A DNA stretch of 64,000 nucleotides. Source: Segatella baroniae DSM 16972 = JCM 13447. GTDB taxonomy: Bacteria > Bacteroidota > Bacteroidia > Bacteroidales > Bacteroidaceae. Positions 43,051-52,789 of this stretch are shown piece after piece. Where the stretch lies: the NCBI RefSeq assembly GCF_000426585.1, contig NZ_AUFQ01000006.1, positions 1 to 64,000 of the forward strand, in the 5' to 3' direction. Position 1 is the stretch's first letter, and each line of letters opens with the position of its first letter. The notes under the pieces are model-generated. The model saw only the letters and a list, made by a program, of their open reading frames with translations, ran no database searches and was not told the origin of the DNA. A program made the translations under genes and the position numbers.

Positions 43051-45413
43051 GGTTCTTTCGTTTCTTGTGGTTGCTCATACGGAATCCGCCGCACGAGCGT
43101 TTCTATCCGTCTTCGGTTCTCGGAATCGGCCAATTGCCGGCAAAGGGCCTCGCCGTCGGCCCTGATCAGTCGCAGCGAGCACACGACCGCTGTCAACAAC
43201 CGCGACGAGACGGGGCGCCCGGGACTGTCCGCCAGGCGCAACAGGCCGTCTATATACAGGCTCTGTGCCCGAAGGGTCAGCGCATCCGTAGGCTCGACAC
43301 GCCGCCACTCGTCCACCAAACTCCGGCGAAGGGTGTCCAGGAATGCCTCGGGCGTCAGCATGTCATCGGCCGCGTCGGCCGCCGCGGCCACCCTGCGGAG
43401 GGCCTCCAGCAGGTCGTCCATGAGCGGGCCGTAGAGCTGTTCAAACTCCGTCGTGGCGTCGATGTCCAGCGGTTGGGTCAGCCTCGGGTTGAAAAGCCAC
43501 TGAGGCGGGCGCGTGACATACGTGGCGATGAACGCCAGCGCACGACAGTTGTAAGCCTCTTTCTCGGGCAGGAACACCGCCGTGGCGCTGTCCGCAACCG
43601 CCCGCTTGCCGCCCAGATGGCTGTAGACGTGGCGCACCCAGACCTGGAATTGCTCCACCATGGCCCGGTAGCGGTCGCGCATCACGCAGCGGCCGACCTG
43701 GTCGGCGGGCTTCCAGAGCGTGCTGTCGGCGCAGAGCCGTTTCATGTTCTCGATTCCCTGAGCGTTGACGGCCACATGGTCGTCGCCCAAGTCCTCGGCT
43801 TGTGCCCGCACGTCAAGCCCACCACCGAAGCGCAACAGGGCGTCGGCCTGCTCCCACCTGTTCCATTCCTCACGGTTGCGTTGCCGCTCTTCGGCGTTCT
43901 TGCCGGGGAACAATCGGTAGCCCCAGGCAATGGCCCAACGGTCGTATTCGCCCAGGCGTGCACGGCGGTTGGACAGCTGCACGCGGTCGGAAGGACGCAG
44001 GGCATAGTTGCAGCGCACGTAGTCCATGATGGAAGAGGTTATGCCGTGGCGGTTCAGGAAGGCCTCGTCGCGCAGCTGATTGATTGAGAAATGCGAGCTG
44101 GCCAGGAAGTTGTGTTCCAGTCCGAGCGTGTGTCCTATCTCGTGGGTGAGCACCATCTTGAGGAGTTCGCGCTGGATGGAGTCGGGCAGAAGCACAGCCC
44201 TGGCCGCGGGGTCGTTGGCCCCGCACTGCACGAAATACCATTTCTGCAACAGGTTCAGCACACTGCTGAAGATGGCGACGTGGGCCATGGAAATCTCGCC
44301 CGAGCGCGGTTCGCAGGGCGTCGGGCCGTAGGCGTTCTCCATGGGAGATATCTTCCACGAAATGAAAGGATAGGTGGCGTCGTAGAGACAGGCGGCAGCG
44401 GTGGAGTCGGAAGGCAGCAGGCGGGCGTCGATGGCATTCTTGAAACCAGCCTTCTCGAACGCCGGACGCCAGTCGCGCACCGCCTCGATGACGCAATCGA
44501 CGTATTTTGCGGGCATGTTCGGGTCGATGTGGAAGACAATCGGCTTGACCGGCTCCACCAGTTCGCCCCGTTCGTAGCGCGCACGGTCCTCCGGCCGCAC
44601 CTCCAGCCGCCAGCGTTTGATGAACGACTTGCGGCGGGGCGGTTCGTCGCCGTCGAAATATTCCTTGCCGAGCGTGAAGTAGGCTCCCGAGTTGGCGGCT
44701 ATCGGTTCGAGGCTTCGGGCCGGCAGCAGTCCGATGAAAAGGCCGGTCTCCCACGTGCCTTCGTAGGAAACGGCAGCCGACTGGCCCCGCCGTGGCGACG
44801 GAGCGTTGGCGTAGGTGCGCGCTATCCGCAGCAGCAGACGGTCGTCGAAGCCCTCGACGGAGCGTATCTCGTCCTTGCCACGCACGCGCATGCCTAATTG
44901 GAGGTCGAAGGAAACAATGTCGAGCGTGAACAACGGGAAGTTCGTCAGCAGGTCGCCGACCTCGATCAGGCTGCCCGACGGGCCGCGGGCCTGGATGGGA
45001 AGGACCTTGTAGAGCCGCTCACGCTCGCTCTGTCGGGCTATCCTGGCATAGGTTCCGGCCGTGTCGGTCATCATGCGCTCGTGCGGCGGATCCATCAACC
45101 AGAGTTCGTTTCCGCACTTGCGGAAGCGGAAGAAGACCGGCCCGACCATGTCGCCGGCATAGCCGAACTTCTTCTCCGCGCCGCGGTCGGGGCGTGCGGG
45201 GGTCTCAATGAGCGTAGTCATGACGACAAATTCCCGTCCGACGAGCGAGTCGGGCACCTCCCAATAGAGATGTCCGCCACTGCGATAGGTGGTAAACATC
45301 CCGGGGATGACACGCACTTCGGCCTTGTCCTTGAAGAAATCGGCGACACGTTGGGCACCCGCTTCCACACAGGCAAGGGCGAAGCACGCCAAAAACAGCA
45401 GTCTTCCGTTCAT
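43047..45413 (-). CDS. Exported zinc metalloprotease, DUF5117 family (active partner)
   Basis: This 788-residue protein has a signal peptide (MNGRLLFLACFALACVEAGAQ) and the complete catalytic motif HEIGHTLGLEHN (about residues 422-433), with SSIMDYVRCNY downstream as methionine turn. It belongs to the same family as the protease at 1173-3671. It starts nine bases after a PKD-like lipoprotein gene and is coupled to the dead paralogue. Placed at the end of a SusC/SusD operon that has no glycosidase, it probably cuts proteins or peptides before or after import. Confidence 0.85.
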   Translation of the reverse strand: MNGRLLFLACFALACVEAGAQRVADFFKDKAEVRVIPGMFTTYRSGGHLYWEVPDSLVGREFVVMTTLIETPARPDRGAEKKFGYAGDMVGPVFFRFRKCGNELWLMDPPHERMMTDTAGTYARIARQSERERLYKVLPIQARGPSGSLIEVGDLLTNFPLFTLDIVSFDLQLGMRVRGKDEIRSVEGFDDRLLLRIARTYANAPSPRRGQSAAVSYEGTWETGLFIGLLPARSLEPIAANSGAYFTLGKEYFDGDEPPRRKSFIKRWRLEVRPEDRARYERGELVEPVKPIVFHIDPNMPAKYVDCVIEAVRDWRPAFEKAGFKNAIDARLLPSDSTAAACLYDATYPFISWKISPMENAYGPTPCEPRSGEISMAHVAIFSSVLNLLQKWYFVQCGANDPAARAVLLPDSIQRELLKMVLTHEIGHTLGLEHNFLASSHFSINQLRDEAFLNRHGITSSIMDYVRCNYALRPSDRVQLSNRRARLGEYDRWAIAWGYRLFPGKNAEERQRNREEWNRWEQADALLRFGGGLDVRAQAEDLGDDHVAVNAQGIENMKRLCADSTLWKPADQVGRCVMRDRYRAMVEQFQVWVRHVYSHLGGKRAVADSATAVFLPEKEAYNCRALAFIATYVTRPPQWLFNPRLTQPLDIDATTEFEQLYGPLMDDLLEALRRVAAAADAADDMLTPEAFLDTLRRSLVDEWRRVEPTDALTLRAQSLYIDGLLRLADSPGRPVSSRLLTAVVCSLRLIRADGEALCRQLADSENRRRIETLVRRIPYEQPQETKEP

Positions 45414-45422
45414 CGACCGCCC

Positions 45423-47057
45423 CTATTCGTAGTTGTAGGTGATGTCGACAATCTTGCCGAAGGCCTGCGCCGCGTCCTTGTAGACGCACACCCCATTGTC
45501 GCGAACCACGTCGCCGGCGGGCGTCAGCCGCAGCTCGACCACGAATCCCTTGTCGCCGGCGTTCACGCCAATGCCCAAGGTCGTGCCCAGGTCGTCGCTC
45601 TTTTCGGGGTTCTTGAACTTCAGACAGCTGACGGAAGCCCCTGCCGACTCGTCGTAATGGTAGATTTCGTTGACGCGCTGTCGGTCGAGGTCGATGCGAT
45701 AGACCTTCGCCCCGGCGGCCATGAAGATGAAATTGTTGGTGTAGGCGTAGGAGGCGGCGAAGCGGGCGACGGCCGGATCGACGCCGTCGGGCAGGTCGAC
45801 GGTGAACCGGGCGGCGCAGAACGGCTCCTCGCTGCGGCAGCTGAACTTGAAGACCGTCAGCCGGTTGCCACCGGCTGGGGCCGCAATGGCATAGACGTTG
45901 TTGCCGAACGAGCCGCCGCAGACGATGTCCTTCACGTCCAGGTCGGTAGCGATGTGGTCGGGGTCGAACACGTTTTCATAGGTTCCTCTTTGCCCGACAG
46001 GTTTCAATCGTGTGGGACTGTCGCTCCACGGACGGCCGTAGCGGCGCATGAACACAGAGTTCCGTGGCTTGCCCATGAAGTCGCCGGTGGACAGGGACGA
46101 CAATTTCAAGAAGCGGTGGTTGGCCTTGTCGAAGAAGTAGGACACGTTCTTGCCCGAGCCGAAGGCCGAGATGGACGGGAAGTTGTCGCCCTCCTTCAGC
46201 GAATAGGGTATGCAGGCACAGTCCATGTAGGCGAAGAAAGCCTTGCCGTCGTTGACGAACAACTCGCCGTGACGGTCCATCTTGTACTGCTGCAGCTGGA
46301 TGGACTTGCCCTGGGCGATGGGCTCGAAGAGAATCTTCTCACCCGGATACTTCACCGTGATGGTGCTGGGCTCGAGGAGCGCGACGTCCTGCGAGGTGGC
46401 AATCACCAAGGCGGGCTTCAGCGTGAAGCCGAAGAAGCCGAAGAGACTGGCGGCATCCTTGTTGCCATACTCCTTGCGGGCGGACAGGGCCAGCGGCTTG
46501 CCCGCCAGGGGGAAGGCCGCGTTCTGCTCCGACTTGAACACGTCGGGATAGAGATAGAAGCCGTCCGGCGTGCCCTCGACGGCCCCCAACAGGCCCTTCT
46601 CGTCCTTCTCCTGAAGCACGAACCAGCATGGATTGAAAGGCTTGATGATGTTCACCTGCCCCTTCTTGTACCATGTGGTGCCGTCGGTCTTGTCGGTCAC
46701 CACCAGCAGCAAACCGACGTTTTCGGTCTGGAAAGGTTCGATGGTGAGCTTGCACTCCTTGCCCGTTGAGAAGGCCTGGTAGTCGCTCATGCGGTCTGAC
46801 CCGGCCTTGGCGTCCTCCTTGGTGACGAGCCATTGGAAGCTCAGGTTGGCTTCCTGCTTCGCCAAAGTCTGGTCGATGGTGGGCGTAATCGTCACCTCCA
46901 CGGGGTCTGTCTTGGGCATGCGCACCCGCGTTTCGGGGATGGTGATGGTCACCGTGTTGACGTCGTGGTAGTCGTAATTGCCCTTGTCTTCGTAGCAACC
47001 CGCCAGCGCGAACACCACACCGACGGCTGCCGCTATCTTTAGCATGTGTCTTTTCAT
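45423..47057 (-). CDS. PKD-like family lipoprotein
   Basis: This lipoprotein of 544 residues has a signal ending LAGC and mature start YEDKGNYDYHDVNTV, the hallmark of the PKD-like lipoproteins (PF16407) found behind SusD in Bacteroidetes. An Ig/PKD domain (about 20-130) is followed by a probable beta-propeller domain. ATG 47057 is preferred because AAGGAGG lies about eight bases upstream; an ATG at 47063 would be too close to it. It is likely exposed at the surface and may bind substrate for the SusC/SusD pair. The gene is 16 bases after the DUF4843 gene. Confidence 0.8.
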   Translation of the reverse strand: MKRHMLKIAAAVGVVFALAGCYEDKGNYDYHDVNTVTITIPETRVRMPKTDPVEVTITPTIDQTLAKQEANLSFQWLVTKEDAKAGSDRMSDYQAFSTGKECKLTIEPFQTENVGLLLVVTDKTDGTTWYKKGQVNIIKPFNPCWFVLQEKDEKGLLGAVEGTPDGFYLYPDVFKSEQNAAFPLAGKPLALSARKEYGNKDAASLFGFFGFTLKPALVIATSQDVALLEPSTITVKYPGEKILFEPIAQGKSIQLQQYKMDRHGELFVNDGKAFFAYMDCACIPYSLKEGDNFPSISAFGSGKNVSYFFDKANHRFLKLSSLSTGDFMGKPRNSVFMRRYGRPWSDSPTRLKPVGQRGTYENVFDPDHIATDLDVKDIVCGGSFGNNVYAIAAPAGGNRLTVFKFSCRSEEPFCAARFTVDLPDGVDPAVARFAASYAYTNNFIFMAAGAKVYRIDLDRQRVNEIYHYDESAGASVSCLKFKNPEKSDDLGTTLGIGVNAGDKGFVVELRLTPAGDVVRDNGVCVYKDAAQAFGKIVDITYNYE

Positions 47058-47073
47058 CTTCATTTCCTCCTTT

Positions 47074-47754
47074 TTACTCGTCAAACTTGATTTCCTTGCC
47101 ATTCTCATCCATGATCGGCGCGTTGCCGGCCGCCTTGTACTGCTTGTAGGCTTCGGCCACTTTCGCGGGGGCGTCGTCGCCCATCTTGGCGTAGACACAG
47201 CCGCAGACATCCATCATGAACTTGTATTTGGCGTCGCTGTATTCCTGCCACGTCCACTCTTCCCAGCCGTCGGGCCTGAGCCGCCAGCGCACGTTGAGCG
47301 GCATGACGTGCTGCTCTATCTTGCCCTTGTCGAACTGATGGAGCGGATTGCCCAGGTCGAATTCGAGGCTGCAACCGTAGGAACGCGTGCCGGGCTTGAG
47401 CTGCGGACAGGCAATCTTGTAGTAGAACGTCTGGCAGACGGTGTCGAGGGCCGTGTAGGCGTAGCTCTTTTCGAGTTCGACGGCGATGACATTCTCGTAT
47501 TGTTCGTTCTTCACCGCCTTCACGCAGAAGCTCCGCCGCTCCTTCAGCAGGTCGCCCTGAATCCTGACGGTGAAGCTGTCGAGGATGAAGGCCGTCTTCG
47601 CCACATAGTCGGTGTCGACAAACTCGCGAATGCGCTGCCTGGTTTCGAAGTTGATGCGCGGCGTCTGGTCATACACTTCTATCTCTTTCTCCTGGCAGGC
47701 GGTGTAGAGTCCGCAGGACAATACACCTATTATGATATATATCAATCGTTTCAT
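47074..47754 (-). CDS. DUF4843 lipoprotein
   Basis: This 226-residue lipoprotein (signal ending LYTAC) has the mature start QEKEIEVYDQTPRINF and later a WRLRPDGWEEWTWQEYSDAKYKF block (about residues 160-183; described here as a Trp-rich motif), typical of DUF4843. The family is nearly always encoded between SusD and a PKD-like lipoprotein. Function is unknown, probably part of the surface complex. ATG 47754 gives the lipoprotein signal and lies seven bases after the SusD stop. Confidence 0.82.
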   Translation of the reverse strand: MKRLIYIIIGVLSCGLYTACQEKEIEVYDQTPRINFETRQRIREFVDTDYVAKTAFILDSFTVRIQGDLLKERRSFCVKAVKNEQYENVIAVELEKSYAYTALDTVCQTFYYKIACPQLKPGTRSYGCSLEFDLGNPLHQFDKGKIEQHVMPLNVRWRLRPDGWEEWTWQEYSDAKYKFMMDVCGCVYAKMGDDAPAKVAEAYKQYKAAGNAPIMDENGKEIKFDE

Positions 47755-47761
47755 AGTGGGC

Positions 47762-49282
47762 TTATTTCGTGTTGTTTCCAAAAATAGACTCGGCATCCGG
47801 CAACGGAATCTGGTATTGCTTGGCCGTCATTTCCTTGACGCCACAGCCGCGATAGGTCGTGAACGCGTGCGCCTTGAGGAAGTAGAAGAGCTGTCCTTCG
47901 CCGAAATACTCCTTGCGATACTCCTTCATCAGTTCGTTGACGCGCTTCGTCTGCGCGGGACTTTCCGTCGAAGTGGCGTCCGGTTGGTCGTAGCCGGCGG
48001 CCTTGATTTCGTCGCTGTAGGAGATACCGCGGGCGAAACGCACGGCGTTCAGGGCTTCCAGGCTACGCGCCTGATTGCTTTCGCACTCGGCAACGATGTA
48101 GTACATCTCCGGCAGGCGAATCAGAGGAACGGCCTTCTCGCCGCTGTAGTCGGACGTATTCCTCAACGGTTTCTGGTTGTATTTGCGGCAGAAGGCGTAG
48201 GCGCTGCCGCCGTTTCCGCTGACCTCGAACATCTCCGGATTCTTCCGCCAGTCGGTATTGCCGGCCGCTTCGGCCTCGTAGAAGTAGTTGAAGTTGGCCT
48301 CGCTCGTGGCGAAATGATACTGCTCGTTGGTGTTCTCCATGTTCATATAGTTGCCGTCGAGCAGCGTGGAGAGTTCGTCCACGTAGATACCGAACACCTG
48401 TTCGCCGTAGCGCACCGAGTTGTAGTTGGCCGCCGTCTGCGCGTTGTAGAGCGTGAAGACCTTGTTGGCGGCGATGACGTCGCGCGCGTACTGCACGGCC
48501 TTGGCCCTACTCTCCGCGTCGCCCTTGTAACAGTAGACCCTTGCCAGCATGGCCTTCACGGCATAGAGGTTCATGCGAAACTCCCTGCTGACGAGAAACT
48601 TGTTCTTCTGGTCGTATTCCGTGTCATACTGGTTGGTGAAGAAGTCGAGAGGGTCGTTCTTTCCCAGCAGTTGCTCGGCCTCGTTCAGGTCCTTCAGCAC
48701 GGCCTCCACCACCTGGTTGGCCGGCAATACGGGCGTGGCGTCGCGGTCGTAGGTGACGCGGTAGGGGATGGCCGGGGCCGTGGGATTGTCCTTGTAGACC
48801 GGTCCGAAGAGGCGCAAGAGGTCGAAATGCAGGAAAGCCCGCATGCCGAGAGCCTCGCCCTTCATGATTTCGTAGTAGCGTTCGGTCTGCAGCACGTCGC
48901 GCTTCTTGTCCAGATAAGCCAGCAGGTTGTTGACATTGGCGATGACGTTGTACATCTCCGAGCAGATGGCGTCCTTCTTCTGCATGAAGCGGTTGTTGTA
49001 GTCGAAGACGAAACTCTGGTCGTAGAGCTGCGCCTCGTTGTGTCCGGGATAGGACGAATACAGGCCGGCGAGTTCGTCGAGATAGGCGTAGGTGAGGTCA
49101 CCGGCATACAGGGTGGTGGTGCCCAGCTTCAGATAGACTCCCGTGAGGGCGTCCTTGAACCCCTCCTCCGTCCGGAACTGCTTGTCCATCGGGATGGAAG
49201 TCTTGGAGTCTACGTCCAGCCAATCGTTGCAGGAGCTGAGTCCCAACGCTGCCACCATGAAGAATATATAGAATCGTTTCAT
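47762..49282 (-). CDS. SusD/RagB lipoprotein (pair 3)
   Basis: This 506-residue lipoprotein has a signal ending LSSC and mature start NDWLDVDSKTSIPMDKQF, followed by the SusD N-terminal helices and LGMRAFLHFDLLRLFGPVY, a strong family block. It lies 16 bases after SusC. Shared operon with DUF4843, PKD-like and metalloprotease genes suggests binding of peptides rather than glycans, as known for RagB. Confidence 0.92.
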   Translation of the reverse strand: MKRFYIFFMVAALGLSSCNDWLDVDSKTSIPMDKQFRTEEGFKDALTGVYLKLGTTTLYAGDLTYAYLDELAGLYSSYPGHNEAQLYDQSFVFDYNNRFMQKKDAICSEMYNVIANVNNLLAYLDKKRDVLQTERYYEIMKGEALGMRAFLHFDLLRLFGPVYKDNPTAPAIPYRVTYDRDATPVLPANQVVEAVLKDLNEAEQLLGKNDPLDFFTNQYDTEYDQKNKFLVSREFRMNLYAVKAMLARVYCYKGDAESRAKAVQYARDVIAANKVFTLYNAQTAANYNSVRYGEQVFGIYVDELSTLLDGNYMNMENTNEQYHFATSEANFNYFYEAEAAGNTDWRKNPEMFEVSGNGGSAYAFCRKYNQKPLRNTSDYSGEKAVPLIRLPEMYYIVAECESNQARSLEALNAVRFARGISYSDEIKAAGYDQPDATSTESPAQTKRVNELMKEYRKEYFGEGQLFYFLKAHAFTTYRGCGVKEMTAKQYQIPLPDAESIFGNNTK

Positions 49283-49298
49283 AGAAATGTGTCACTCG

Positions 49299-52200
49299 TT
49301 AAAAACCAACATTCAGGGAAAAAATAAACTGTCGCGAGAAAGGATAGCTCAAACCGCGCTCCCGTTTGACGGAAGACCAGTAGAAGAAGTCCTCCATGTT
49401 GAAGGCCACCTTGGCCGAACTCAGGCCCAGCTGCTTGATGAACTTCATGTTCTTGCGGTCCATGCGGTAGTAGACGGAGAGCGAACTGCCTTGCAGCACG
49501 TTCTCGTCCATGATGAAACGGGACGTAGCCTTCGTGCCCGAACCGCCGTAGTAGAGGCTTCGGAACTGCGCCTTGTCGCCCGGACGCATCCACCGCAGCT
49601 GCGTCACGCGGCGGTCGACATTGTATTTCAGGTTGGCGTTCTCCACCTTGTCAAGCAGCGTCTGGTTGTAGACCTGGCCGCCGAAGCGATACATCAGGCT
49701 GACGTCGGTGCCCCAGCCCATGTAGGTGAACGACGTGTTGATGTGTCCCTGCCACGTGGGTTCGGTGTTTCCGATGGGCACCACGTCCTTGGCGTCCCAG
49801 TTGACGGCACTCGTCATCTCGCCGTTGCGCTTCAGCAGAATCTCGTCGCCCGACGCCGGGTCGATACCCAGCGAGCGGACAACCCATATCCGGTTGACCG
49901 ACTGGCCCTCCTCGTAGCGCGGCAGCGGCGCGTCCTTTAGGTTGCCGGCGTTCACTTCGTTGATGTGGCGCATGGCTTCGGATATCTTCAGCAGCTTGTC
50001 CGTGTTGTGCGAACCGTTCAAGGTGACCGTCCAGTAGGCCTGCTTGGCTGTGTTGCGGTAGGGGATGGCCGACAAAGTGATTTCCCAACCCTTGTTTTCG
50101 AGCTTGCCGATGTTCTCCGGATACTGCGCGAAACCGATTGAGGGAGCCAGGCTCACCTGCGTGATCATGTTGTCGGTCACCTTCCGGTAGTACTCGATTC
50201 GTGTGGTCAGGCGATGGTCGAGCAGCCCCAGTTCGAGTCCGAAGTTGAGGTTTCGCGTGGTCTGCCACTTGAGTTTCTCGTTGTGCATGGCCAGAATCTC
50301 TGAGCCGGTGGCGTCGGACGAGCGGTAGGGGCGCAGCAGATTGGCGTAGGTGTAGTAGCCGTGGGCCTGGTAGGGATTGAAGCCCTGCGAGCCCGTCGTG
50401 CCGTAGGTGCCGCGCAGGATGAGGTCGGAGACGAACGAAACGTCCTTCAGGAACGACTCCTTCTTCATGTCCCAGCGCAGTCCCGTCGACCAGAAGGGCG
50501 CCCAACGGTTGTCCTTTCCGAACTCGGAAGAGCCGTCGAGGCGGACGTTGAAGTCGACGGAATACTTGTATTGGTAGGAATAGCCGCCGGCCATGACCCA
50601 CCCGATGCTGCGGCTGGTGCTCTCCAGTCCGCTCACTTTCTCGTTATACTTGCGTCCGAACAGCAGGTTGTCCATGTAGTCGTTGGGGAATCCCGTCACG
50701 TAGTTGCCGTAGCTGTCGGACGTACTCTCCTGGACGCTCATGCGGGCGTTGGCCGTGAGGTAGTGGTCCTTGAGCTGTTTGTTCCAACTTCCGGTCAGGT
50801 CGAAGCCCCACTTGACGGCTTCGCTCTGGCTGCGGCGGTAGTCGCCGCGCAGCGTGGGGTCGGGTTGGTTGTCGAACGCCGTGTGCTGCGCCGGGCGGAA
50901 GATGTCTCGGTGGCCCACACTCTTCGACAGCGAGAACGCGCCTTCCAACCGCAGGTCGTCCGTCACGTAGTATTCCACGCGGAAAAGCTCCCTCACGGTG
51001 AAGTTCTTGCTCTGGTCCTTGCTGTGGAACGTGGTGTTGTACATCGGATTCAGGTAGTTGGCATTGCCGCCCAAGTCCTCAAAATTGTCGAGATACTTCG
51101 GTATCTCGCCGTTCTTTCCGTAGGCGCGGAGGTAGGGATTCAGGCGGGTGTATTCGCTGAAGCTGCCCCACGGCGTCTCGTCGGCCGTGGAGTTGTCGAG
51201 CGTAATGCTGTTTTTCAGCAGCACTTTCTTGAGTCTGTACTGGAAGTCGAGCGACCCTGTCAGCACGTCGCGCCTGCTTCCTTTCATCACGCCGGGCGAA
51301 TGGTTGTAGCCCACGTACATGCGGTAGCGCAGGGCCTCGTCGCCGCCTTCGAGGGTGGCGGTGTGGCGCTGCTGCAAGGAGGTCTGCAAGGGCTTGTCGA
51401 GCCAGTAGGTGTCGACACCCGCGAGCACTTCGCGCAGCTTCGACTGGTACAACTGCCACTTCTGCACGGTCTCTCCGCCGGCGGCATAGAGGCCGCTCTT
51501 GAGTTCGGCGTCGAGCTTCTCGCGCGCGTTCATTAAATTATATCCCGTGAGGTCGGGGTTCTCCACGCGCAACTCGCCGCCGTATGTCACCCAGATGCGG
51601 CCGGGCTTGGGCGTCTTGCTCTCGATGACGATGACGCCGTTGGCGGCCCGCGACCCGTAGATGGCGGTGGCGGCGGCGTCCTTCAGCAGCACGATCGAGG
51701 CCACACGGTCGGGGTCGAGGTCGGCCAAAGTCTGCACAGAAATCTCGAATCCGTCCATGATGAGCAGCGGCTGGTTGGCGTAGGTCTCGTATTCGCCTTG
51801 CACTTCGAGCACGCGGCTGCCCGCCGACAGGTCCATGTTGGCCCCGCCGCGCATCCGCATGTCGGGCAGGTTGTTGGGGTTGGAGCCCATATTGATGTTG
51901 TCCATCACGCGCAGTCCGGGGGCAACGGCCGACAGAGCCTTGGCGATGTTGGTGGTGCTGAACTTCTTGAGCTCGTCTCCCTTGATGGTGATGGCCGAAC
52001 CGGTGAAGCCTTCCTTCTTGCGGTTGAACATACCGGTGACGACAAACTCGTCCAATGTCTTGGCGTCCGACTTCAGCCGGATGGTCATGGTGGCGCCGGC
52101 GGCGAGCACTTGCGGCTGCATGCCGACGTAGGAAACGCGCACCCGACTGCCCTGGGGCACGTTGCCGAACCTGAACCGTCCGTCGGCGTCGGTCACCGCC

Positions 52201-52400
52201 TTCAGCTCCGTCCCCTCAACGACGACGGAGGCGCCGATGACGGGCAGCCCGTCTTCGTCGGCCAACACCTGTCCCCGGACTTCGGAAATGACCTTTCCGT
52301 CGTTCACGGCAACGACACCTTGCGCCGCCCACGTCGGACAGAGGCAAAGGAACAGAAGCGTAAAGACAATGAAAATCTTTTGCGTTCGATGATTTTCCAT
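49299..52400 (-). CDS. SusC/RagA-like TonB-dependent outer-membrane transporter (pair 3)
   Basis: This 1033-residue protein has a signal peptide, a carboxypeptidase-D-like domain (VRGQVLADEDGLPVIGASV onward), a TonB-box region (LDEFVVTGMFNRKKEGF), plug motif RVASIVLLKDAAATAIYG and a barrel ending LNVGF. The TonB box differs from the usual VVVGYG. The preferred start is ATG 52400; an upstream TTG is less likely. It heads a six-gene minus-strand operon that ends with two metalloprotease-family genes. Confidence 0.92.
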   Translation of the reverse strand: MENHRTQKIFIVFTLLFLCLCPTWAAQGVVAVNDGKVISEVRGQVLADEDGLPVIGASVVVEGTELKAVTDADGRFRFGNVPQGSRVRVSYVGMQPQVLAAGATMTIRLKSDAKTLDEFVVTGMFNRKKEGFTGSAITIKGDELKKFSTTNIAKALSAVAPGLRVMDNINMGSNPNNLPDMRMRGGANMDLSAGSRVLEVQGEYETYANQPLLIMDGFEISVQTLADLDPDRVASIVLLKDAAATAIYGSRAANGVIVIESKTPKPGRIWVTYGGELRVENPDLTGYNLMNAREKLDAELKSGLYAAGGETVQKWQLYQSKLREVLAGVDTYWLDKPLQTSLQQRHTATLEGGDEALRYRMYVGYNHSPGVMKGSRRDVLTGSLDFQYRLKKVLLKNSITLDNSTADETPWGSFSEYTRLNPYLRAYGKNGEIPKYLDNFEDLGGNANYLNPMYNTTFHSKDQSKNFTVRELFRVEYYVTDDLRLEGAFSLSKSVGHRDIFRPAQHTAFDNQPDPTLRGDYRRSQSEAVKWGFDLTGSWNKQLKDHYLTANARMSVQESTSDSYGNYVTGFPNDYMDNLLFGRKYNEKVSGLESTSRSIGWVMAGGYSYQYKYSVDFNVRLDGSSEFGKDNRWAPFWSTGLRWDMKKESFLKDVSFVSDLILRGTYGTTGSQGFNPYQAHGYYTYANLLRPYRSSDATGSEILAMHNEKLKWQTTRNLNFGLELGLLDHRLTTRIEYYRKVTDNMITQVSLAPSIGFAQYPENIGKLENKGWEITLSAIPYRNTAKQAYWTVTLNGSHNTDKLLKISEAMRHINEVNAGNLKDAPLPRYEEGQSVNRIWVVRSLGIDPASGDEILLKRNGEMTSAVNWDAKDVVPIGNTEPTWQGHINTSFTYMGWGTDVSLMYRFGGQVYNQTLLDKVENANLKYNVDRRVTQLRWMRPGDKAQFRSLYYGGSGTKATSRFIMDENVLQGSSLSVYYRMDRKNMKFIKQLGLSSAKVAFNMEDFFYWSSVKRERGLSYPFSRQFIFSLNVGF

Positions 52401-52536
52401 AAGCAAAAATTATTATTTGAGTTGTTAGTTGGGATTGCTACTGTTGGGCAATGGAACAGGTTTGACGCGCACGTGGAGAAATCAACAATATCCGTCGCAG
52501 ACCGATTTCAGCGTTTCCGTCGTCATCTCTATTTTG

Positions 52537-52567
52537 CAAATATACACATTTATTAATAGGAAACAAA
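52537..52567 (-). promoter_or_regulatory. Promoter of the SusC/SusD/metalloprotease operon
   Basis: On the minus strand TTTG (52567-52564), a 19-base spacer and TATATTTG (52544-52537) match the consensus. The expected leader before ATG 52400 is about 130 bases. Confidence 0.83.
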
Positions 52568-52648
52568 CTTCTGTTGTAAAATTTAAGTTAAATCACTGGT
52601 TAAAAAGTTAGCTAACGTAAACATTCGGTGTTTTTCATGGAAGGAAAA

Positions 52649-52758
52649 GCAGGTTTGCGGCCGTGCGGAAGCCGTGCCTTCACCGGTCGAAAGGGCTGCT
52701 TTCAGCTGACAAAAGCTGTGCTTTCACCGACTGAAAGCACAGCTTTCGCACGGCAATC
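52649..52758. repeat. 22-base tandem repeat array D
   Basis: Five 22-base units start at 52649, 52671, 52693, 52715 and 52737, for example GGGCTGCTTTCAGCTGAC.. and GCTGTGCTTTCACCGACT... Junctions form AAAGC-TGT-GCTTT and AAAGC-ACA-GCTTT dyads. It lies between the patatin stop and the SusC promoter. Confidence 0.78.
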
Positions 52759-52789
52759 GGGCCGCAGTGGCGGCGCGCCGGCGGCCCCG

